The notes under the pieces are model-generated. The model saw only the letters and a list, made by a program, of their open reading frames with translations, was not told the origin of the DNA and ran no database searches. From Sporofaciens musculi (GTDB lineage Bacteria; Bacillota; Clostridia; Lachnospirales; Lachnospiraceae), in the NCBI RefSeq assembly GCF_009830285.1, contig NZ_WUQX01000001.1, forward strand, positions 1 through 64,000: a stretch of DNA of 64,000 nucleotides, read 5' to 3'. Shown here in pieces: positions 57,572 to 64,000 of the stretch (positions are counted from its first letter, which is position 1; each line of letters begins with the position of its first letter). Both the position numbers and the translations under genes were made by a program.

Positions 57572-57817
57572 ATGTCCTCTGTTATCAATCAGGATATATC
57601 CATAGGCTCAAATTTAAAATCCTTACGTCTTCGTAACAAATTATCTCAAGAAGATGTCGCTGCACAATTACAGGTAATGGGATTCACGGTGAGCCGTGAG
57701 ATTATCTCCCAGATGGAATTAGGTCGTCACAACATCCGGGTAAGCGTTCTTTTAGCTCTTAAGGAACTTTATCACGCTACCTTTGATGAAATCTTTGCTG
57801 ATTTATCTTTCCGATAA
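57572..57817 (+). CDS. XRE-family transcriptional regulator
   Basis: 81 residues, a single Cro/CI helix-turn-helix (LKSLRLRNKLSQEDVAAQLQ; SREIISQMELGRHNIRVSVL) ending FDEIFADLSFR. GAGAAAGGA lies before the ATG. Typical of small regulators of mobile elements. Intact. Confidence 0.8.
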   Translation: MSSVINQDISIGSNLKSLRLRNKLSQEDVAAQLQVMGFTVSREIISQMELGRHNIRVSVLLALKELYHATFDEIFADLSFR

Positions 57818-57899
57818 ATGCTTTTAATATCTCCGACCATCATAAGCTCCGTGAAATCTCCGACGCCGTATATTTGGAACATGGGAAAAGTATCTAGAA

Positions 57900-58529
57900 C
57901 GATGCAAAGTTTTACGGTGGGAAGAAAAAGAATACCGGATGAAACAAAACGGAGGGCTGTCACATCGGGAGCTACTGAAAACAGATATTAATACCGCACT
58001 TGCACAGTCCGCCAATTTCAAAGTCTTTGAAATCCGCTTAAAAGATATGAGTTATGAAATATACCGTGACAATAATTTCCCCCCATTATTCCGTAAAAGG
58101 GACAGACCGGCAGAGGGCAGTCTGCTTAGACAGGCTAGGGAAAGAATACACGCCCGAAGCAATCAGGGCAAAACTTCTTAATAACCAGCGGCATATTGGC
58201 TATATCCCGTTCCACAAGTCGAAATATACGCCACTCCTTACGCTTGAAATCGAGTACCGTAAAAATACAGCACATGGACGGCATACAGATAATTTTCGCC
58301 TTTGTAATTGAACTGTGCAGGCTAATCACGGGAAACAATATTGCTCCCGAAACTCCCCGCCCCCTATCCCCCGCTATGATGCAGGAAATTGTAAACTTAA
58401 ATAAAACGCTGAAAGAATACAAGTTCCTATGTGAGAACAACATTGATTCTCCGCAGGATCTTGTTTCTTTAATCGGCGAAAAGCGTGAGCAGATTTCCGA
58501 TTTGAAGCGACAAATCCGGCTGGCACAGC
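57900..58529 (+). pseudogene. Relaxase/mobilisation protein remnant
   Basis: Shifting plus-strand frames give pieces of a mobilisation relaxase C-terminal region: KTDINTALAQSANFKVFEIR, LGKEYTPEAIRAKLLNNQRH, IGYIPFHKSKYTPLLTLE and KEYKFLCENNIDSPQDLVSL. The N-terminal catalytic part is absent. Several frameshifts. It marks the remains of a conjugative or mobilisable element. Confidence 0.55.
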
Positions 58530-58652
58530 CATGTGAAGGTGGACATTTACTTCACGGTAGTAGGGATGATAGATATTCCCACCGGAAGATAAATCCTTGC
58601 CACGATGGAAGAAATACGGAACACCCCGCAGGACTTCAAATTTGTGGCGTAA
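58530..58652 (+). pseudogene. C-terminal remnant of a large serine recombinase
   Basis: The frame from 58,530 reads HVKVDIYFTVVGMIDIPT, a stop, then ILATMEEIRNTPQDFKFVA and a stop at 58,652. This matches the characteristic last 40 residues of TnpX-like large serine recombinases (DUF4368 type) from memory. One internal stop; the rest of the gene is missing. Confidence 0.5.
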
Positions 58653-58897
58653 CAAAGAGATACGGTGTAACCAATTTTAGTTGCACCGCATCCTACATAA
58701 AAACATCCTTATCTGGCGACAATAAATAGTATCCTACCTTTTTCGCACACTATTAATCCAGTACCAAATTCGCCGCAAACACTCATATCCCAATAAACAA
58801 AAGAACTGCCAACTCGCATAACTTTCCCTAACTCCAATTGCAAAAAATATAATATCTTATTTCTCTTTCATTATTTACCATTAAACCATCCTCAGTT

Positions 58898-60154
58898 TTA
58901 TAAATCCTCATTTGTCGCCCCAAAAATCTCTAAAAAATAAGTAATAAAAGGTGGCATAATTGCTGCAACTACAGAAATAAAAATATTCATATCATTACTT
59001 CCGATATTCGAGTTATATGTATAAGCTACTATAATAATAGCCATGCCATACACTACCCATATTTTCCAATGTTTTAACAAAAACCCTAACAATCGCCGCA
59101 TTTTATGATACCCCCATACGTGTGGCACCTGCTGTTGAATTAATAAATGTATTTGATTTATCTTCTCACACAAAAGCTGATAATCGTATTCTCGATATAT
59201 GGATTCAATTTTATTTTTTATTTCATTTACATCTTTAGAGATATCAGTTGTTTTACAAACAGTATCATCAAGATTCTTCACCTTACATTGTACTTCCTCA
59301 AAAGCACCATAGTCGATTCGCTTTAATTCAACTAAATATGCCTGAATATCTTCAATTGACTTGTAAGATGCTATCTCCATTTCAATGTTTGTAAGATGTG
59401 CTTTTATATCCGTAAGTCTTTTCATTTTACTATTTTCAATGGTTTCAAAATGCTCTAAATCATAAATTAACTTCTTAAGGTTTTGATATTGTCTATCTGC
59501 CCAAAAACGTTTGGGTTCAGACACAAGCTTTTTAAGTACATCCAAACGCATAGCTGGATTATCTAAACTGGGATCCACACCTTTTGTTTCTTCATCTTCT
59601 ATTCTAACAGGTGTCAAAACCATAGTCGCAATTCCTTTAAAAACCACACCTCTATCTGTTGACCTACTGATATTCAATCTCAATTTTCTTTTTGTTGGGT
59701 TATTAATCGAAAAAAGTAACATCCCTCTCCACCCAGGATCAAGAGTGGTTGAAATATGCCCAAACCCGCTAGATACCATCTGTACTCGTGAATAAAATGC
59801 ACCTGCCATATTTCCACTTAGTTTAATATATTCACGAGTCAATATTAAAACCGTATCATTAGGATATATTTTAACATAGGTATCACCTTGCTTTGATTTA
59901 TGTATAGTGAGCAACCTTCGTTTTGTAATCGAATAAATAAATTCTGTGGCAGTCAAATTGTAGCCGCATCCTGTCGCATTTTCTTTCTGATAAGGAGCAA
60001 TCATAAAATTAGAATCCAGCTCAGTACGCATGTTGCGAATATTAGTTCCTGTTAATTGAAAAACTCCTTCTTTTTTTTTCCATTTTAATCTATGACTCCT
60101 CTCTTGTTTACTCACTTTTGTCTTATTGACTTCTTTTTTTTTTTTTAGGTTCAT
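58898..60154 (-). CDS. Membrane protein with a dCTP-deaminase/dUTPase-like domain (candidate defence partner)
   Basis: 418 residues. Residues about 45-185 follow the Dcd/dUTPase fold pattern: NFMIAPYQKENATGCGYNLT, YPNDTVLILTREYIKLSGNM, then SRVQMVSSGFGHISTTLDPG with WRG and an NPT turn. Residues 200-345 are helical with coiled-coil character. Two membrane helices at about 364-380 and 389-410 end the protein. By alignment from memory with E. coli Dcd, the catalytic Glu (E138) and Arg (R115) positions appear to be Ser and Met, so it may bind nucleotides without deaminating them. No ribosome site precedes the ATG; it starts inside the deaminase gene at a 13-A tract. Intact. Confidence 0.65.
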   Translation of the reverse strand: MNLKKKKEVNKTKVSKQERSHRLKWKKKEGVFQLTGTNIRNMRTELDSNFMIAPYQKENATGCGYNLTATEFIYSITKRRLLTIHKSKQGDTYVKIYPNDTVLILTREYIKLSGNMAGAFYSRVQMVSSGFGHISTTLDPGWRGMLLFSINNPTKRKLRLNISRSTDRGVVFKGIATMVLTPVRIEDEETKGVDPSLDNPAMRLDVLKKLVSEPKRFWADRQYQNLKKLIYDLEHFETIENSKMKRLTDIKAHLTNIEMEIASYKSIEDIQAYLVELKRIDYGAFEEVQCKVKNLDDTVCKTTDISKDVNEIKNKIESIYREYDYQLLCEKINQIHLLIQQQVPHVWGYHKMRRLLGFLLKHWKIWVVYGMAIIIVAYTYNSNIGSNDMNIFISVVAAIMPPFITYFLEIFGATNEDL

Positions 60155-62503
60155 TATTTTTCTGAATATCTTTTTTTAATTTCATGGTGTTTGATGCATA
60201 TTTATTCTCTTTTGCATCTTTCTTTTCGACACTTTTAGATATCTTTCCATTTAGTTTATAGCCAAGCCATAATTCTAATTCATCTTTTTGAGATATAATC
60301 GGTGTATAGAGATAAGTATATGCACGTCCCAAAGCACCTGTAAAAAGTTCCTGTATCGGTCTTCGTCCTTCTATTCCATCACACATAATATGTTTAGAAG
60401 AAATACCTGAATACGGTTCCACATAGTAAACTTTAGATACACCCATAAAACACAACTTTTTTGTACATAACTCACAAGGACTAGATGTGGTAAAAAGATA
60501 TCCACCTTCAATACTAACTCCGCCTTGGTCAGCTAAGCTTAAAAATGCTCTTTCTTCGGCATGTAGTGCTCTGGGATGAACCTGATTTTTACTACCAGTT
60601 TTCGCATTATATACATCTTTAAAACAGAACGGAATCCTTTTCCCTTTTCTTCGCATAACTTCTCCAGCTTGCTCTATCCTACTATCTTGACTAATATACT
60701 TTTGAAATTCATCTGTATCATCATTTTCAAAATCGCTGTATGCTTCAAGATTCCAATGCTGTTTAACCTCTTGCATATCACGGTATATACATGGAACTCG
60801 ACCAAACGGCACATCATTCCATCCAATAGATCGAATTCGATATTGACTATCCGTAAGTACTGCCCCAACCTGTCGTGAAATACAACCAGAACAAACTTTA
60901 GCAGCTTGCGCAATTTGCATACATCTTTCTATAGGTGTCGGCAGAACTAATCCCGGATTCATAATCAGGGAAATATACCTAACTAGTTTTTTCTTCAAGC
61001 TCAAATTCTGTTGATTATCATTATGATTGTTGATAAAAATATCTGCCGACTCTATACACTGTTCTACATTTTGTGTAATAAAAGGTAAAATTTTTACTAA
61101 ATCATCACGTTTAAGTTTGTCTGTAAGTTGTTCTAACACCGCTTTAGACAGCATACTGTTTTCATCATCTAATTCTTTATCTCTTTTATATTTATTAAAT
61201 AATTTTTTAAACTCTTTTAATTGTTCAATTGTATCAATCGTTTGAATTTCTTGCAATGTAAGGCTTTTATCCGACTTTTCTAACCGATTATACCGTTCTG
61301 TTTCATCAGTATAGATAGCCGTTAAATAGTAACTTGAATATCGCGCTTTTAAATATGTTGACTCAAAAGGATTTTTAATGGAATCAATAACTACAACCAC
61401 CTGTTTCGTCCCTTGATCTAAAAGCCTAAGACATTCCTCATACTTAGAAGAACCGGAAATACTGTCCCTATATTCCTTTTGGTTTTGTAAATAATCTCGC
61501 AAAATTTTCAGATATAAATTAACACGTCTTATAATTGTTAAAAACCCTTCGTCTTTAAAAAAGAGATTTTGTTGTTCTATATCATAAACAAATGGTTTTC
61601 CCCATATACGCAAATTAATTCCTATATCTTGTAGAATCATAATAGGCAAACCATGCTGAATTCTTCCAATTTTTTTTAACAGCTCATTTGCAGCTTGAGG
61701 CAAAGCATTATATGCATATTCATAAAGCATCCAATATAATAAATTATTCCATTGTTTCCTTTTGCTTTTACGAAAAATTGAATATTCCTTCATTATACTC
61801 TGCATATCGTGAAGTTTGATATGAAAAATACATCTTTGGCTTTCTTTTTCATATTCGTATTTAAACTCATATTTTCCGAGATGATATATCTCAAAAGGAG
61901 GTTCCTTACCAATTTGTGCACTAATCTTATTAACATTAGGCCAATTCATATCTTTTGTCTGTGGAAACAAGAGGTTCCATGAATCCGCTTCCGTCATAAA
62001 TCCTCCTAAATTCTCCAATATTTGTTCCCAATTTAGAGAAGAATTTTTATCTTTAAGAGGGAAATCCATCATTATTTTTTTAGTAAAATACTCAGGCAAA
62101 ACAAAGCTCATTTCTGAATCATAAAAAGTCTCTAATGCATTTTTATTCTTTCTCTATTTTCTACCGATAGTCTATCAAACATTTTTTCTAAGTATTCTGT
62201 AAATATATTTTTTTGACATTCCTCCAATAAAAAACCTATCATAAGTCTACTAACCTTAATCTGATAGAACGGCATCCAATTCTCTTTGGCATAATTGTAA
62301 AGAATCAGTTCCTCTGTAGCTTGGACAGAACCTTTAAGTTCTTCAGATGGCATTGGGATATTTAACTGTGTAAAATCCTGCGTTAAAATCTCTGAAACAG
62401 TGGAACATCCAGATCCAGTTCTCCCACATAACCCTAAAACAATAAAGCCTTTCAGTGAAGTAAAAAGGCTATCTGCTATTTTATAATTAAATTTGTCTTT
62501 CAT
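60123..62503 (-). CDS. P-loop kinase-like / zinc cytidine deaminase fusion, DcdV/AvcD-type anti-phage deaminase, one frameshift
   Basis: About 795 residues when repaired. N-terminus: P-loop LGLCGRTGSGCSTVSEIL (residues about 23-40; Cys in place of the usual Lys). Middle: a kinase-like segment with KQVVVVIDSIKNPFESTYLK. C-terminal: a zinc deaminase with HAE (60,556-60,566 region, HPRALHAEERAFLSL) and PCxxC (60,467-60,484, SSPCELCTKKL), preceded by ERCMQIAQAAKVCSGCISRQ. This order equals that of DcdV/AvcD and dCTP-deaminase defence proteins, which deplete dCTP/dCMP on phage infection. The frame breaks at 62,140 in an A5 run: six A would give ERIKNALETFYDSEMSFVLP. Start ATG 62,503 behind GGAGAT. 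Longer than the known members. Confidence 0.75.
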
Positions 62504-62551
62504 AATCTCTATCTCCCTGCCTTCTTTTAGGAATATATAATATTAAATTAG

Positions 62552-62602
62552 ACAAAAAAAGTAAGATAACAAAGCAGACCTCACCTACTTTATCACCTTA
62601 CT
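62552..62602 (-). terminator. Intrinsic terminator after the glycerophosphotransferase-like gene
   Basis: Minus-strand stem of 15 bp with three wobble pairs (AGTAAGGTGATAAAG with CTTTGTTATCTTACT), 13-nt loop, then TTTTTTTG. It separates the upstream gene from the deaminase. Confidence 0.75.
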
Positions 62603-62708
62603 ATTGATTAACCTTTTTAATAATAACATAATTCGACATTTTCAGTCAACTACCCAGCAGCTTCTAATCCCTCATAGCCCCCGACAATATTCTTCACTTC
62701 CAAACATC

Positions 62709-64000
62709 TCATATTATCTCCACATTCTGTATCATAATTGGTTTCCCTGCCTTCTGACACAACTGCACCAGACTGCTTCCATCTCCGTAATACGCATCGC
62801 ATAGCGCAATCGCCCGATTCAGCTCGGCAGAATCGTCATAAATCCCCCATCCTTCAGCCTTATACTGTTCCTCAAGCTGCACATATTGAAGCCATAACTG
62901 GGGCCGCATAGATTCTATGGTTGCCTTTATCAACGGATGCGGCCTCCATAATAACGCCACATCCTCAATATTCTCTTTAAATATATCAAATACGGACTGC
63001 ATCTTCTGAAGCATCTTCTCCCCTTCCTGCAGTAACGCCGTAACGCTGGTATTATATAAGATTACTTTTTTTCTGCTCCCATCTGGTTTCTCAAGGATCT
63101 GCCTCCATCTTTCCGGAAGCGTATACTCCTCCTCCGATGTTTTCGCCACCTTATCCAACTTCGGGGAGCCAAGCCCCAGAATCTTCTTCTCCCAGTGGGA
63201 TCTTGTATTCTCTCCCGCGGCATCCGTCAGCGCCTCTATATATGCCTTCCGCATATTCTCCGACTGCACAATTACTACATCCGCATTGAATACCCCCGGC
63301 ACCGTACAAAAATGCGCAATTCCCTTCACTGCCTCCTCATTTTCTGGATCAATCTCACCTAGAACAAAGTAGGGAATATAGACCAGTTTGTCCGTATACT
63401 GCTTCAAGTTCTTAGAATAAAACTCCGGCAAAACGCTGGTCACATAATTGCAGTCATCATAAGGATTGTGAATGTAAATCATGTCCGGTCTGCGCTTTTC
63501 AAAATCATACTCCTTATAACTCATGACGGGAACATACTCAGGATACAGGTCCCCTTCATAATGTACCTCTCTGAAGCTTCCGTCAATATTTTTGTCATAG
63601 TATGGAATAGGCACAACATAAGCGTCACAATTCGGATCCTCATCCGCCGCCTTCCACACACTTTCCAGCGAATCCCACATGGAAGCTTTGTACGGCAGGA
63701 ACACAGCCTCCATACGCTCAGGTATATCATGCTTCACGCTGTTCTCCATCTTAATCAGCGAGCGGCGCAACGCCTTACACACTTGACTCACATTAACTGG
63801 ATTATTCTGAGAAACATCTTCATATATCTGATATGCCAGTTCACAGTAATCCTCAATCATAGGAATCGTGACAAAGTCCTCACCTTCTACCTTCTCGATA
63901 ATTTCTCCCAACTGGATGGCACATTCCTGACACTGTGACAGCAGATCCAGCGCCGCCTCAGTATTCCTCGTCTCTATCGTCTTCTTAATCCCGCCATGCG
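62709..64000 (-). CDS. CDP-glycerol glycerophosphotransferase-like protein, 5' end outside the window
   Basis: The minus-strand frame is open to the window edge (HGGIKKTIETRNTEAALDLL upstream of the first in-window start-like TTG at 63,911), so the gene continues beyond 64,000. Visible product about 430 residues. The N-terminal part is helical. The GT-B-like fold shows VPVMSYKEYDFEKRRPDMIY, FNADVVIVQSENMRKAYIEA, KKVILYNTSVTALLQEGEKM, LLWRPHPLIKATIESMRPQL and AYYGDGSSLVQLCQKAGKP. Members are linked to teichoic-acid or capsule polymer synthesis. Its stop overlaps a 20-codon frame (MRCLEVKNIVGGYEGLEAAG, 62,650-62,712) of unknown meaning. Confidence 0.75.
   Translation of the reverse strand, partial: HGGIKKTIETRNTEAALDLLSQCQECAIQLGEIIEKVEGEDFVTIPMIEDYCELAYQIYEDVSQNNPVNVSQVCKALRRSLIKMENSVKHDIPERMEAVFLPYKASMWDSLESVWKAADEDPNCDAYVVPIPYYDKNIDGSFREVHYEGDLYPEYVPVMSYKEYDFEKRRPDMIYIHNPYDDCNYVTSVLPEFYSKNLKQYTDKLVYIPYFVLGEIDPENEEAVKGIAHFCTVPGVFNADVVIVQSENMRKAYIEALTDAAGENTRSHWEKKILGLGSPKLDKVAKTSEEEYTLPERWRQILEKPDGSRKKVILYNTSVTALLQEGEKMLQKMQSVFDIFKENIEDVALLWRPHPLIKATIESMRPQLWLQYVQLEEQYKAEGWGIYDDSAELNRAIALCDAYYGDGSSLVQLCQKAGKPIMIQNVEII

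Overview
The window looks like a chromosomal segment of a motile anaerobic Firmicute of the Lachnospiraceae / Clostridium cluster XIVa type. The basis is the gene set and order (one long flgB-to-flgG motility operon with FlbD, a FliY-type switch protein and the TIGR02530 family), the flagellin N-terminus, AT-rich intergenic DNA and strong AGGAGG ribosome sites. No rRNA, tRNA or CRISPR array was seen. A caution applies throughout: many conserved genes carry one-base shifts, often in short homopolymers, and flgC, fliA and the Walker A motif of fliI are among them. Most of these look like uncorrected sequencing indels rather than true gene loss.

Positions 1-24,963 (minus strand) hold the motility operon, read from a sigma-A-like promoter at 24,935-24,963. 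Its order is flgB, fliE, fliF, fliG, fliH, fliI, fliJ, fliK, flgD, a TIGR02530 gene, flgE, flbD, motA, motB, fliM, cheY, flgC, fliY, fliO, fliP, fliQ, fliR, flhB, flhA, fliA, flgF, flgG, cheC, cheD, cheV. flgC is displaced from its usual place after flgB. A lytic transglycosylase lies just upstream, and a methyl-accepting chemotaxis protein (26,321-28,183) points the other way.

Positions 28,301-55,002 are the striking part. A three-gene unit of flagellin, glycosyltransferase A and glycosyltransferase B occurs four times, two copies on the minus strand and two on the plus strand. They are arranged head to head around a serine recombinase and a separate small glycosyltransferase. Each flagellin has a near-identical upstream block that begins sharply at GTAC, a leader hairpin with GGA in its loop (CsrA-like), and an intrinsic terminator between flagellin and glycosyltransferase A. 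The glycosyltransferase and flagellin copies are mosaics of one another. An Rpn-type nuclease and an AAA-ATPase/PD-(D/E)XK protein sit in the gaps. Together this looks like a recombining flagellin-variation and flagellin-glycosylation locus.

Positions 55,003-58,900 hold an XRE-type regulator, small element-type genes and the decayed remains of a conjugative or transposable element (relaxase and large serine recombinase ends).

Positions 58,898-62,503 (minus strand) hold a likely anti-phage nucleotide-depletion locus. One gene is a P-loop-kinase/zinc deaminase fusion related to DcdV/AvcD-type defence deaminases. It overlaps, across a 13-A tract, a gene for a membrane protein with a dCTP-deaminase/dUTPase-like fold. 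The window ends in the 3' part of a CDP-glycerol glycerophosphotransferase-like gene.
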